The notes: generated by a model not told the origin, from the letters alone. A DNA stretch of 18,282 bases from Dongia_A sp035274225 (GCA_035274225.1 DATEOK010000346.1:1-18282); one strand, 5' to 3'; positions 6,400 through 14,535 are shown, counted from the stretch's first letter. A program made the numbers and translations.

Positions 6400-8472
6400 G
6401 GCGGCGCGGACCATCTGCAGGAACTGGCCGACTTCGGCACGCAGGCGAGCGCCGTTCTTCGCCAGCTCGGTCGCGGCGCTGAGCACCTGGGCCGCGCCGG
6501 CGCTGGTCTGCAGCGAGGCTTCGCTTACGCCCGCGACGTTGTTTGAAACCTCGGCGGTCGCGTCGGACGCTTCCTGGACGTTGCGAGAGATTTCGGTCGT
6601 CGCCGCGCCTTGCTCCTCGACCGCACCGGCAATGGTGGTCGAGATCTCGTTGACGCGGCTGATCGACTGGGTGATGCCGCCGATCGATGCCACCGACACT
6701 TCGGTCGCCTGCTGGATCGCCTGCACTTGGCCGGTGATGTCGTCGGTCGCCCGTGCGGTCTGGGTGGCGAGGTTCTTCACTTCCGATGCCACCACCGCGA
6801 AGCCCTTGCCGGCCTCGCCGGCCCGTGCCGCCTCGATGGTTGCATTGAGCGCCAGCAGGTTGGTCTGGCCGGCGATGGCGTTGATCAGGGTTACCACTTC
6901 GCCGATCTTCTCGGCCGCCGCTGCCAGCATCTTGACCTTGTCGTTGCTGTCGTTCGCCTGGGCGACGACGTTCGCCACCACCCGGTTGGATTCGGCGACC
7001 TGGCTGCTGATTTCCCGGATCGAAGCGGTCAGCTCTTCCGTTGCCGACGCGACGGTCTGGACGTTGCGGGTTGTCTCCTCGGACGCGGCGGAGACGGCGG
7101 TCGCCTGGCGCGAGGCCTCCTCGGCGGTCGCGGTCAGGGTCTGTGCGGTCGCCTCAAGCTCGGTGGCAGCTGACGTCACGCCATCCACTACGCTGCCGAC
7201 CGACGCCTCGAACTTGTCCGCCAGTGCGAGCATCGCCTGACGCCGTTCCAGTTCGGCGCGGCGCTTGGTCTCTTCCTGCTCCGCGCGCAGGCGATCGGCC
7301 TCGACCATGCTGTCCTTGAACACCAGCACGGAGCGCGCCATGTCGCCGACCTCGTCCTTCTGGACAGTGTTGGGGATGACGACCGACTTGTCGCCGCCGC
7401 TGAGGGTCTGCATGACCGCGCACAGCGAGGCGATGGGCCGCGCGATCGCCCGCCCGATCACCCACGACAGCGCCACGCCGATGACGACGCCGATCGCGCT
7501 CAGGATGCCGATGATGATTTCCATAGCGCCGATGGCGGCACCGATCTCGTGAGAGATCTCCTGCTCCTCCTGCTCGGCGCTGTCCGCCAGGTCGCCGGAG
7601 GCCTGGAGGATCTCCTCGCCGGCGCCGTCGACGCGGTCGTGCACCGCCTGCGCCAGCTCGGCATCGATCTTCCTGCCTTCCTTGAAAGCCTGCTCGTATT
7701 GCGCCAGCAGAGCCTTGCCGTCGGAGATTTTCGCCGTCAGCGCCGACGCCCCGGCAAACCGCGTCTCCAGTTCGCCGGTGGTCTTCGCCAGGGCTTCGAA
7801 CGACGTCTGCAACGCCTGCTCGTCGACCTGCTCGCGGCGATCCAGGAGAAGGTTGGCATACAGCCTGACCTTGAGAGCATCCGCCAGGGCGCTCGCCGCC
7901 AGCATTCCGGTGGCGCTGTCGCCGGATTCGATCGCGCTCTTGGCGACGGCCTCGAACTCCTCGATCAGCTTGGGCCCGATCTGATCCAGCGTCCCTCGCG
8001 CGATCTTGACGCGCTGCGCCTCCAGCGAGGCCACCTCTTCCATGTCCGCGATGAACACCCTCATCTGCTGCCCGATCGCCTCAAGGTCGGCCTTTTCCTC
8101 AGGCGAATTCGCGATCGCCGCGGCGCCAGCGATCTCCTGCTGGATCTCGGCCTCCATGGCGCGGGCTTTCTCGGCGCCCTCCGGGTTCGCGGTCTGGGTA
8201 AAGGTCTCGATCTCGCGCATCATTTCCGTGACGTCGCGCTCGATCGCGACCGCATCGATGGCGAGGCTGGCCTGGCCCGAATATGTCCCGAAATGGCCGT
8301 TGGTCTGGGTGGAGCCGAGATAGGCAGCGGCGCCGACGACGATCAGGATCGCCAGAATGGCGGCGAACCCGCACATGATCTTGCTCTTGACCTTGATATT
8401 CCTGAACCAACCGACCCTTGTGTCTCGCGTCGTGGCCGTCCCGGCGTTATTCATGCTCATATCCGCATTCAT
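6397..8472 (-). CDS. Methyl-accepting chemotaxis protein
   Basis: Chemoreceptor of 691 residues from the ATG at 8472; ATGs at 8460, 8454 and 8556 are alternatives. Order of parts: short cytoplasmic N-terminus, membrane span 1 (about 32-53), a largely helical, Glu/Ala-rich periplasmic sensor of about 260 residues, span 2 (about 317-340), a HAMP domain (about 341-395, containing IARPIASLC), and the coiled-coil signalling domain with the highly conserved tip AGQTNLLALNATIEAARAGE (about 533-552), which contacts CheA and CheW. The sensor's length and helical character resemble the bimodular four-helix (HBM) type, but I cannot confirm that. There is no C-terminal NWETF-like CheR/CheB tether. The TAA stop shares its three bases with the last photolyase codon of the remnant. 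Confidence 0.93.
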   Translation of the reverse strand: MNADMSMNNAGTATTRDTRVGWFRNIKVKSKIMCGFAAILAILIVVGAAAYLGSTQTNGHFGTYSGQASLAIDAVAIERDVTEMMREIETFTQTANPEGAEKARAMEAEIQQEIAGAAAIANSPEEKADLEAIGQQMRVFIADMEEVASLEAQRVKIARGTLDQIGPKLIEEFEAVAKSAIESGDSATGMLAASALADALKVRLYANLLLDRREQVDEQALQTSFEALAKTTGELETRFAGASALTAKISDGKALLAQYEQAFKEGRKIDAELAQAVHDRVDGAGEEILQASGDLADSAEQEEQEISHEIGAAIGAMEIIIGILSAIGVVIGVALSWVIGRAIARPIASLCAVMQTLSGGDKSVVIPNTVQKDEVGDMARSVLVFKDSMVEADRLRAEQEETKRRAELERRQAMLALADKFEASVGSVVDGVTSAATELEATAQTLTATAEEASRQATAVSAASEETTRNVQTVASATEELTASIREISSQVAESNRVVANVVAQANDSNDKVKMLAAAAEKIGEVVTLINAIAGQTNLLALNATIEAARAGEAGKGFAVVASEVKNLATQTARATDDITGQVQAIQQATEVSVASIGGITQSISRVNEISTTIAGAVEEQGAATTEISRNVQEASDATAEVSNNVAGVSEASLQTSAGAAQVLSAATELAKNGARLRAEVGQFLQMVRAA

Positions 8473-8715
8473 GTGCCCGTTGCCGCGTGAGAAGACGGCA
8501 GGCCCAACACGTAAGGGATACTGAGTAAATCTTGGGTAAAGCCAATCGCCGGCCAAACGGCGTACATCGAATGGGTTACGGCGGCAGCTCCAGAGACATG
8601 GTGGAACCCACCACGCCGATGCGCCTGAAAGTAAACGTCAGACTACGGCCCGAGTTCTTCGCTTGTGCGTTGTCTGCCCTGCGGGCCCACTTGAAAGATT
8701 CGCGGAGGTAATACG

Positions 8716-9153
8716 ATGGGCGAGATCGTTCAACAGCTTCTGACCAAGTCGCAGGCCGAATTGGACGCATTGTTCACTGCCCGCGAGGCCGGACCGATTC
8801 CCAATGGCCCGGCCGACGGCACCGCCATCGTGGCACCCGGCACGCAGTTCAGCGACAACATCGCCAAGCTGGTCAACATCTTCGCCTGGCAGGGCAAGGT
8901 GTTCGATGCCGCCGGCGGGACCTTGCGCAACCGCATCCTGCCGTTCGGCCTCTACGCGATTGGCGCCAAGGTGTACAAGGCGCCGAGCTGGCTCGACAAT
9001 AAGGAGTGCATCGTCCTCGACTACTCCGAGACCTCGATGGTGGCGCAGTGGATCCGCGACGAGATCCGCCTGATCGCGCCGGACGTCTATCTCGGCAAGG
9101 TCTATTGGAACAAGTCGCGCCTCATCGACTTCGCGCTCGAATTCAAGTCCTGA
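8716..9153 (+). CDS. Conserved-looking hypothetical cytoplasmic protein
   Basis: 145 residues, family not recognised. There is no signal sequence or membrane span. The second half has a regular alternation of hydrophobic and charged residues with aromatic positions (GKVFDAAGGTLRNRILPFG, then KECIVLDYSETSMVAQWIRD, then YLGKVYWNKSRLIDFALEF). This suggests a small beta-rich barrel or lipocalin-like fold, perhaps binding a hydrophobic ligand; that is inference. An excellent ribosome site, GGAGGTAATACG, precedes the ATG, and codon choice is like that of the real neighbours, so I consider the gene genuine. It stands alone: divergent from the chemotaxis gene across 243 bases and convergent with the sulfur operon. 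A stem-loop begins two bases after its stop. Confidence 0.8.
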   Translation: MGEIVQQLLTKSQAELDALFTAREAGPIPNGPADGTAIVAPGTQFSDNIAKLVNIFAWQGKVFDAAGGTLRNRILPFGLYAIGAKVYKAPSWLDNKECIVLDYSETSMVAQWIRDEIRLIAPDVYLGKVYWNKSRLIDFALEFKS

Positions 9154-9155
9154 CC

Positions 9156-9180
9156 GAGCTGGCGGCTGATCGCCCAGCTC
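9156..9180 (+). terminator. Stem-loop after the hypothetical gene
   Basis: GAGCTGGCG (9156-9164) pairs with CGCCCAGCTC (9171-9180) with one bulged C and a six-base loop, two bases after the TGA at 9151-9153. There is no T tract, so it would act as a weak or 3'-protecting hairpin rather than a textbook intrinsic terminator. Confidence 0.4.
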
Positions 9181-9256
9181 ACTTCACGGCCGTCGGCGCG
9201 CGGGTGCGTTCCTGCGGGCAGTCGGCACCGGAGCACCGTGCGTGCGATGCGTGAAC

Positions 9257-9811
9257 CTAGGCCGAGTGCGCGGCGACGCTTTCGCTGATGAAAGTCGCCC
9301 CGCTTCGCCGGGCAGCCGCTCTGGCGGCATGGCGCAGTTCCAGCACCGTCACGCGGCCATCGGAGGCCGGCTGGTACCAGGCGCTGAACTCCTTGAGCGC
9401 GGCGAGATAGCCGTCGATCGGCTTGTCGTCGGGCAGCTCGACCGAGTCGATGCCGCAGCGGGTCATGTAGAAATACTGGTCGCGCAGGATCGTGCCGACG
9501 GCGCGCAGCTCGCCCTGGTAGCCGAGCTTGTCGCGCAGGGTGCGCGCCTGGGAAAAGGCGCGGCCGTCGGTGAACTTGGGGAACTCGACCTCGATCAGCG
9601 ACAGGCGATGCACGTCGTCGCCCAGCGAGACCGCCTGCTCGTCGTTCTTCAGGCGCACGCCAATCGGCGTGTTGCGGCCGCGCAGGGTGTCACCCTCGGC
9701 CAGCCAGCGCTTCAGGCTGACGGTCACCGGCTCCTCGGCCGGGATCGCCGCGTCGTCGCCGACGAAGCGCCAGCTATTCGGCTGCAGGGCGCCGTGCTGT
9801 AGCAGGGCCAT
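9257..9811 (-). CDS. DUF934 family sulfite-reduction accessory protein
   Basis: 184 residues. The DUF934 family is known almost only from its constant linkage to assimilatory sulfite or sulfate reduction genes; its reaction is not established. Family blocks visible are VSLKRWLAEGD, the FPKFTDGRAFSQARTLRDKL signature, GELRAVGTILRDQ and YMTRCGIDSVELP. The start at 9811 is supported by AAGGAGG seven bases upstream and by the expected N-terminus MALLQHG, although the frame is open further upstream. It overlaps the 3' end of the reductase gene by 38 bases, and its ribosome site sits inside that gene, so translation is probably coupled. The final 15 or so residues are Ala/Arg/Ser-rich and may not be part of the domain. 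Confidence 0.87.
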   Translation of the reverse strand: MALLQHGALQPNSWRFVGDDAAIPAEEPVTVSLKRWLAEGDTLRGRNTPIGVRLKNDEQAVSLGDDVHRLSLIEVEFPKFTDGRAFSQARTLRDKLGYQGELRAVGTILRDQYFYMTRCGIDSVELPDDKPIDGYLAALKEFSAWYQPASDGRVTVLELRHAARAAARRSGATFISESVAAHSA

Positions 9812-11456
9812 AAAGGGCCTCCTTGAAGGGATCCACGCCGGCACGGCGCACATAGTCGAGGAACCGCTCGCCCTTGCCGGTACGGTTGGCGAGGTAGGTG
9901 TTGATGATGGTGTCGATCGCCGGAACGATGTCGTCTTCCGAGAACGAGGCGCCGACGATCTTGCCCAGCGAGGCATCGTCCTTGGACGACCCGCCGAGCG
10001 TCACCTGGTAGAACTCCTGTCCCTGCTTGTCGACGCCCAGGATGCCGATGTGGCCGACATGGTGATGACCGCAGGCGTTGATGCAGCCCGAGATGTTGAG
10101 GCGCAATTCGCCGATGTCGTCCAGCTTGCGCGGGTCGCTGAAGTGGCGCGACAGGCGCTGCGCCACCGGGATCGATCGCGCATTGGCCAAGTTGCAGTAG
10201 TCCAGCCCCGGGCAGGCGATGATGTCGCTGATGAAGCCGAGGTTGGAGGTCGCGAGCTTCGCCGCCCTCAAGCGCTGCCAAAGCATGTAGAGGTCGCACT
10301 TGCGCACGTTCGGCAGCACCAGGTTCTGGTGGTGCGTGACGCGCACCTCGCCCAGCGCGTATTCGTCGGCGAGGTCGGCCAGCAGGTCCATCTGGTCGGC
10401 GGACGCATCGCCCGGCGTCGCGCCTTCCAGCTTCAGGGCGACGTTGACGATCGCATAGCCCGGCACCTTGTGCTTCACGACGTTGGTGCGGGCCCAGCGG
10501 GCGAACTCCGGACTCTCCAGCTTCGCGGTCTCGAACGCCGGGTCGATGTCGGCCAGCGTCTCGTAAGCGGGCGGCGCGAAGTAGCGGTGGATGCGCTCGA
10601 CCTCGGCCTGCGGCAGATGCAGCGGGCCGTCCTTGATCTTCTTCCATTCCTCTTCGACCATTGCCGCGAACTTGTCGCCGCCGGTCGCCTGGACCAGGAT
10701 CTTGATGCGCGCCTTATAGATGTTGTCGCGCCGGCCTAGCAGGTTGTAGACCCGGAGGATCGCCTCGAGATACGAGAGCAGATGCTCCTTGGGCAGGAAC
10801 TTGCGGATCCGCACGGCTATGATCGGCGTGCGCCCCAGGCCCCCGCCGACCCACACTTCGAAACCCACCTCGCCCGCCTCGTTCTTCACGATGCGCAGGC
10901 CGATATCGTGCACGCGCACGGCAGCGCGATCATCGGGCGCGCCGGTCACGGCGATCTTGAACTTGCGCGGCAGGTAGGAGAATTCGGGATGGAAGGTCGA
11001 CCACTGCCGGACGATCTCCGCCCAGATGCGCGGATCCTCGATCTCGTCGGCGGCGACGCCGGCGAACTGGTCGGCGGTCACGTTGCGGATGCAATTGCCG
11101 CTGGTCTGGATGGCGTGCATCTCGACGTCGGCGAGGTGCTGCAGGATGTCCGGCACGTCCGTCAGCTGCGGCCAATGGAACTGGATGTTCTGGCGCGTGG
11201 TGAAATGGCCATAGCCGCGGTCGTAGCGCCGCGCGATGAAGGCGAGCTTGCGCACCTGCTTGGACGACAGCACGCCATACGGGATGGCGATCCGCAGCAT
11301 GTAGGCATGGAGCTGCAGGTAGAGGCCATTCTTCAGCCGCAGCGGACGGAACTGATCCTCGGTCAGCTCACCCGCCAGGCGGCGCGCGACCTGGCCGCGG
11401 AATTGGTTGACCCGCTCCTGGACGATGGTGCTGTCGAACTCGTCGTAACGATACAT
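9774..11456 (-). CDS. cysI: Siroheme/4Fe-4S nitrite-sulfite reductase
   Basis: 560 residues of the assimilatory nitrite/sulfite reductase hemoprotein family. It performs the six-electron reduction of sulfite to sulfide (or nitrite to ammonia) at a coupled siroheme and 4Fe-4S centre. The four cluster ligands are visible as CPGLDYC (Cys415, Cys421) and GCINACGHHH (Cys458, Cys462), with the same C-x5-C and C-x3-C spacing as E. coli SiR. Other family marks are GYGHFTTRQNIQFHWP and TSGNCIRNVT near residues 80-125. Operon partners CysG, DUF2849 and DUF934 favour sulfite. The start at 11456 (MYRYDEFD) is chosen for the family N-terminus and the AGGTTGAG upstream; the ATG at 11474 would add six residues and overlap DUF2849. 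No flavoprotein subunit (cysJ) is nearby, so the electron donor is likely a ferredoxin. Confidence 0.92.
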   Translation of the reverse strand: MYRYDEFDSTIVQERVNQFRGQVARRLAGELTEDQFRPLRLKNGLYLQLHAYMLRIAIPYGVLSSKQVRKLAFIARRYDRGYGHFTTRQNIQFHWPQLTDVPDILQHLADVEMHAIQTSGNCIRNVTADQFAGVAADEIEDPRIWAEIVRQWSTFHPEFSYLPRKFKIAVTGAPDDRAAVRVHDIGLRIVKNEAGEVGFEVWVGGGLGRTPIIAVRIRKFLPKEHLLSYLEAILRVYNLLGRRDNIYKARIKILVQATGGDKFAAMVEEEWKKIKDGPLHLPQAEVERIHRYFAPPAYETLADIDPAFETAKLESPEFARWARTNVVKHKVPGYAIVNVALKLEGATPGDASADQMDLLADLADEYALGEVRVTHHQNLVLPNVRKCDLYMLWQRLRAAKLATSNLGFISDIIACPGLDYCNLANARSIPVAQRLSRHFSDPRKLDDIGELRLNISGCINACGHHHVGHIGILGVDKQGQEFYQVTLGGSSKDDASLGKIVGASFSEDDIVPAIDTIINTYLANRTGKGERFLDYVRRAGVDPFKEALYGPATARRPAAE

Positions 11457-11463
11457 GCTCTGC

Positions 11464-11784
11464 TCAACCTGCAATCGGGCCGGTCCACGAGCCGTAGTCG
11501 GGCTCGAAGGTCGGCTTGTGGTCGGCGCGAATCCGCTCGCGCGCGCTGATCGGCTTCGGCCCGGCTTCGGTCACGGCGACGTCGAACAAGTACGGCTCGA
11601 CCACCACGCGCGCCTTCACCCATTCCTTGCTCTCGGTCAGCGCGGCCTCGGCGCTTTCCTGGTCGCTCCAGACCGCGCCGTCGGCGAAACTCACCGACCA
11701 GTTCTTGGCGGTGGTGAAATAGACCACCGCGCCGTCCTTCAGGCGGTTGGCGGTGATGATCTGCGGTGCCGCTGCATTTGCCAT
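11464..11784 (-). CDS. DUF2849 family protein
   Basis: 106 residues. DUF2849 proteins are small alphaproteobacterial proteins typically encoded between siroheme synthase and the sulfite reductase, with no known reaction. The family pattern is evident: ITANRLKDGAVVYFT near the N-terminus, WSVSFADGAVW, and a C-terminal block EPYLFDVAV followed by SARERIRA. The protein is soluble, with no Cys or signal sequence. It lies seven bases downstream of cysG and seven bases upstream of the reductase start, so all are read from one transcript. A role in siroheme delivery or reductase maturation is plausible from context alone. Confidence 0.87.
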   Translation of the reverse strand: MANAAAPQIITANRLKDGAVVYFTTAKNWSVSFADGAVWSDQESAEAALTESKEWVKARVVVEPYLFDVAVTEAGPKPISARERIRADHKPTFEPDYGSWTGPIAG

Positions 11785-11791
11785 ATCGTTC

Positions 11792-13189
11792 CTACTCCGC
11801 CGCGGCCTTGAGCTCGGCGCGCACGCCGGCTTCCGCCGCGCGCGTCACCTCGCCGATCACCAGCAGCGCGGGACCGGCGACGCCATGCTGGCGGATCAGA
11901 TCCGCGGTTTCACTCAATTCGCCCTTGATCACGCGCTGGTCCCAGCGCGTGCCGTTTTCCACGATCGCGACCGGCGTGGAGGCGCCGAGGCCGGCTTCGA
12001 TCAGCTTGCCGGCGACTTCGCCCGCGGCGCTCACCCCCATGTAGACGACGATGGTCTGGCGCGGATTGGCAAGCGCGCGCCAATCGAGGTCCGCGAGGCC
12101 ATCCTTGGAATGGCCACTGACGAAGACGACGCTCGAGGCGTGATCGCGATGGGTCAGCGGGAAACCGGCATAAGCCGCGCAGCCGGTCGCCGCGGTGATG
12201 CCGGGTACCACATCGACACGTACGCCTTCGGCCACCAGCGCATCGAGCTCTTCGCCGCCGCGGCCAAACACGAACGGATCGCCGCCTTTCAGGCGCACGA
12301 CGTGACGGCCGGCTTTCGCTTCCGTCACCAACAGCGCGTTGATCTCATGCTGCGGCAGCATGTGGTCGCCCTTGCTCTTGCCGACGAAGATACGGCGAGC
12401 ATCGCGCCGCGCATATTCCAGCACCGCCGGATCGACCAGCTTGTCATAGACGATGACGTCGGCCTCGCGCAGCGCCCGCGCGGCGCGCAGCGTCAGCAGC
12501 TCGGGATCGCCTGGGCCGGCGCCAACCAGCGAGACACGGCCGGTCTCGGCCCTGGGCTCGCCGCGATTGACGGCGCGGATCAGGTCGCGCGTGGCGCGCT
12601 TCTCATCGCCGGCGAGGACGGCGGCGGCGATCGGGCCGCTCAGCACATCGTCCCAGAAGCGCCGGCGCGCGGCATTCTCGCCGATGCGCGCCTGGATGGC
12701 GGTGCGGAAGCGCTGCGCGAACTGCGCCAGGCGGCCGAGGCCGGGCGGCAGCACGCTTTCGATCGCCGCACGCACGCGCTGCGCCAGCACCGGCGATGCG
12801 CCATGGGTCGAGACGGCGACGACGATGTCGCCGCGATCGACGATCGCCGGCATGGTGAAGTCGCTCAGCTCCGGGCGGTCGACGATGTTGACCAGCTTGC
12901 CCGCCGCACGCGCGCGATCGGCGACGATGCGATCGTCGGCTTCGCTGCCGGTCGCGCCGAACACCAGCTCGGCGCCTGAGAGGCGTGACGCCGAAAGCGC
13001 ATCGCGAACGAGCTCGGCGCGCGTGTCGGCCACGGCGGCGAGCAGATCGGCAGAGGGTGTGTCCGCGAGGACAGAAACGCGCGCACCGGCCGAGCCGAGC
13101 AGCCGCAGCTTCGCCGCCGCAGCGCTGCCCGCGCCGACCAGCAGGACCGGCCGGCCCTCGAGCTTCAGGAACAGTGGAAAGCTGCGCAT
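11792..13189 (-). CDS. cysG: Siroheme synthase, trifunctional
   Basis: 465 residues, full length for the fused enzyme that makes siroheme from uroporphyrinogen III by two methylations, oxidation and iron insertion. The N-terminal CysG-B part (about 1-210) shows the NAD-binding motif VLLVGAGSAAAAK at 15-27, Asp104 in NIVDRPELSDF (same number as the E. coli catalytic Asp104) and the conserved serine region STHGASPVLA at 127-136. The C-terminal methyltransferase part (about 218-455) shows VSLVGAGPGDPELLT, VRLKGGDPFVFGRGGEE and GITAATGCAAYAG. It is the first gene of the sulfur operon and provides the cofactor for the downstream reductase. A plausible promoter lies about 85 bases upstream. The start ATG at 13189 gives the usual MRSFPLFLKLEGR N-terminus. 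Confidence 0.95.
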   Translation of the reverse strand: MRSFPLFLKLEGRPVLLVGAGSAAAAKLRLLGSAGARVSVLADTPSADLLAAVADTRAELVRDALSASRLSGAELVFGATGSEADDRIVADRARAAGKLVNIVDRPELSDFTMPAIVDRGDIVVAVSTHGASPVLAQRVRAAIESVLPPGLGRLAQFAQRFRTAIQARIGENAARRRFWDDVLSGPIAAAVLAGDEKRATRDLIRAVNRGEPRAETGRVSLVGAGPGDPELLTLRAARALREADVIVYDKLVDPAVLEYARRDARRIFVGKSKGDHMLPQHEINALLVTEAKAGRHVVRLKGGDPFVFGRGGEELDALVAEGVRVDVVPGITAATGCAAYAGFPLTHRDHASSVVFVSGHSKDGLADLDWRALANPRQTIVVYMGVSAAGEVAGKLIEAGLGASTPVAIVENGTRWDQRVIKGELSETADLIRQHGVAGPALLVIGEVTRAAEAGVRAELKAAAE

Positions 13190-13508
13190 CTAATCCACAC
13201 CCAGAATCATGGAAAGACGCAGAGCGTGCGCCTTTTCCGACTAGTTAGGTCAGACATATGCCCAAGTCAATTGTATTTTACAGTGTGAATTTGTGATGTC
13301 CATATGATGATACCGAATCCGGGTGCCAGAGATACGTTCTTTATCAGCTACTTTCAATGCCTTGTCATGCGACACCCAGTTCAAATACAAATAACATAGT
13401 TTTACAGTCAAATAACTCTGGCTCCACTTTACGCGACTGGCTGGCCCTCTCGCCCATTCGCCGGCCGCCCCTTATACTCCCCCTCGTCTATTCGATGGAT
13501 TCGCTCGG
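13190..13508. other. AT-rich divergent regulatory region between cysG and zur
   Basis: 319 bases clearly richer in A/T than the flanking genes and without an open frame of note. It holds the candidate cysG promoter, a nine-base direct repeat TTTTACAGT at 13276-13284 and 13400-13408, two CATATG hexamers (13256 and 13301) and repeated CAAATAAC around 13388-13416. Such repeats may be regulator sites. I found no clean Zur-box palindrome. Confidence 0.5.
13275..13302 (-). promoter_or_regulatory. Candidate sigma70-type promoter of the cysG operon
   Basis: On the minus strand TGGACA (13302-13297) and TAAAAT (13280-13275) are 16 bases apart, each matching five of six consensus positions. Transcription would start near 13268, giving a leader of about 79 bases before the cysG ATG. 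Its -10 box overlaps one copy of the TTTTACAGT repeat. Confidence 0.5.
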
Positions 13509-14000
13509 ATGAACGCGCCGCAAGCCCTGCATCCCCATGACCACCGCCATTGCATCGACGATGCCTTGAGCAGGGCGGACAGCGTCTGCGCGGAGCGTGG
13601 GGCACGCATGACACAGCTGCGTCGGCGGGTGCTCGAGCTGGTGTGGGACAGCCACGCGCCGATCGGCGCCTATGCGATTATGGACCTGCTGCGGGCTGCG
13701 GACGACCGCGCCGCGGCGCCGCCCACCGTCTACCGGGCGCTGGAGTTCCTGCTGGAACAGGGGCTGGTGCACAAGATCGAGAGCCTCAACGCCTTCGTCG
13801 GCTGCGACCGGCCGGAGGAGCGGCACATCTCGCAGTTCCTCATCTGCACGTCGTGCAAGGCGGCGGTCGAATTGAACGACCCGGCGATCACGCATGCAGT
13901 CGAAGCCAGTGCCGAGCAATCCGGCTTCTCGTTGAACCGCCTCACCATCGAGGCGCAGGGTTTGTGCGCCGCCTGCCGCACCGGCCGCGAGGCGGCGTAA
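13509..14000 (+). CDS. zur: Fur-family zinc uptake regulator, Zur-like
   Basis: 163 residues. Fur-family repressors bind DNA as metal-loaded dimers. The closest match I recognise is Zur: the recognition-helix region PPTVYRALEFLLEQGLVHKIES (about 71-92) is nearly that of E. coli Zur. Two structural zinc pairs are present, ICTSC (Cys113, Cys116) and LCAAC (Cys153, Cys156), and Cys99 in NAFVGC lines up with the sensing-site cysteine of E. coli Zur. The N-terminus is His-rich (HPHDHRH), which may also bind metal. The ribosome site is weak. No znuABC genes are visible, so it would act at a distance or on its neighbours. It is divergent from cysG and 106 bases upstream of an acidic secreted protein. 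Confidence 0.87.
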   Translation: MNAPQALHPHDHRHCIDDALSRADSVCAERGARMTQLRRRVLELVWDSHAPIGAYAIMDLLRAADDRAAAPPTVYRALEFLLEQGLVHKIESLNAFVGCDRPEERHISQFLICTSCKAAVELNDPAITHAVEASAEQSGFSLNRLTIEAQGLCAACRTGREAA

Positions 14001-14028
14001 ACAACAATCCCCGCAATCCGTTCCCGAA

Positions 14029-14052
14029 GATTGCCCCTTCTTAAGGGGAATC
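14029..14052 (+). terminator. Stem-loop downstream of zur
   Basis: CCCCTT (14034-14039) and AAGGGG (14043-14048) form a six-base stem, flanked by GATT/AATC that can extend it past a one-base bulge. It lies about 30 bases after the zur stop and before the next gene. It is not followed by a T tract. Confidence 0.35.
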
Positions 14053-14106
14053 TCTGCCGCTTCCATCTGTTCTGAATCGGTCGGCAACGATTTCTGAAGG
14101 AGTGGA

Positions 14107-14523
14107 ATGATGAGGTCAGCAATATTGATGGGATCCGTGGCGGCGATTGCGTTGGCAACGCCGGCCTTCGCGCTGCCGGACCGCTATGAGCAGGGCTACA
14201 GCTGTACCGGCAGGGGCGCCATGTGCACGCAGCAGCAGTTGCGCCAGGAAGACGGCAACCGCTTTGATGAAAAGTCGAACGAGACCTCGGCGGCGGTCAA
14301 CGGCGGGCAGAACGGCGCCGATGAAACGCAAAGCGCCGCGCGCGAAGACAGCAATGACAACTTCGGCGATGAGGCCGGCGACGAGATCGAAAACACGGCG
14401 GACGAGGCCGGCGATGAAATCAGCGAGGCGGCTGATGAGACCGGCGACGCGATCGAAAATGCCGCCGATGAAGCCGGCGACGAGCTCGATGAAGCCGGCG
14501 ATGCAATCGACGACGCGTTCTAA
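14107..14523 (+). CDS. Secreted, highly acidic 11-residue-repeat protein
   Basis: 138 residues, family not recognised. A signal peptide is clear (MMRSAILMGSVAAIALATP, predicted cut after AFA at residue 22). A segment with two cysteines (Cys33, Cys40) that could form a disulfide follows, then a low-complexity region. Residues 88-131 are four 11-residue units of the type DEAGDEIENTA, followed by a partial unit to the end. Asp, Glu and Ala dominate, and neither Lys nor Arg occurs after Arg79, so the mature tail is very strongly negative. Periodic Ile/Leu/Ala would give an amphipathic helix, as in LEA- or apolipoprotein-like repeats. Cation binding or envelope protection is conceivable. AAGGAG five bases before the ATG at 14107 supports the start; the ATG at 14110 is equally possible. 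Confidence 0.8.
   Translation: MMRSAILMGSVAAIALATPAFALPDRYEQGYSCTGRGAMCTQQQLRQEDGNRFDEKSNETSAAVNGGQNGADETQSAAREDSNDNFGDEAGDEIENTADEAGDEISEAADETGDAIENAADEAGDELDEAGDAIDDAF
14368..14520 (+). repeat. 33-base in-frame tandem repeat, four copies plus a partial one
   Basis: Units begin at 14368, 14401, 14434 and 14467 with a 21-base remainder from 14500. Each encodes an 11-residue unit of the form DEAGDEIxxAA. The DNA copies differ mostly at synonymous or Asp/Glu/Asn-type changes, which suggests duplication followed by selection on the peptide. Confidence 0.8.
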
Positions 14524-14535
14524 CCATCGGGCGTG

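Noticed and set aside
7549..8490. Plus-strand frame of 313 codons
   Set aside because: Antisense to the sensor part of the chemotaxis protein; Leu/Arg/Asp-rich with no domain.
14045..14070. EcfG-like general stress promoter (GGAAT, 17 bases, GTT) before the acidic repeat protein
   Set aside because: Differs from GGAAC-N16/17-CGTT at two positions and overlaps the stem-loop after zur; too weak to list as a promoter.
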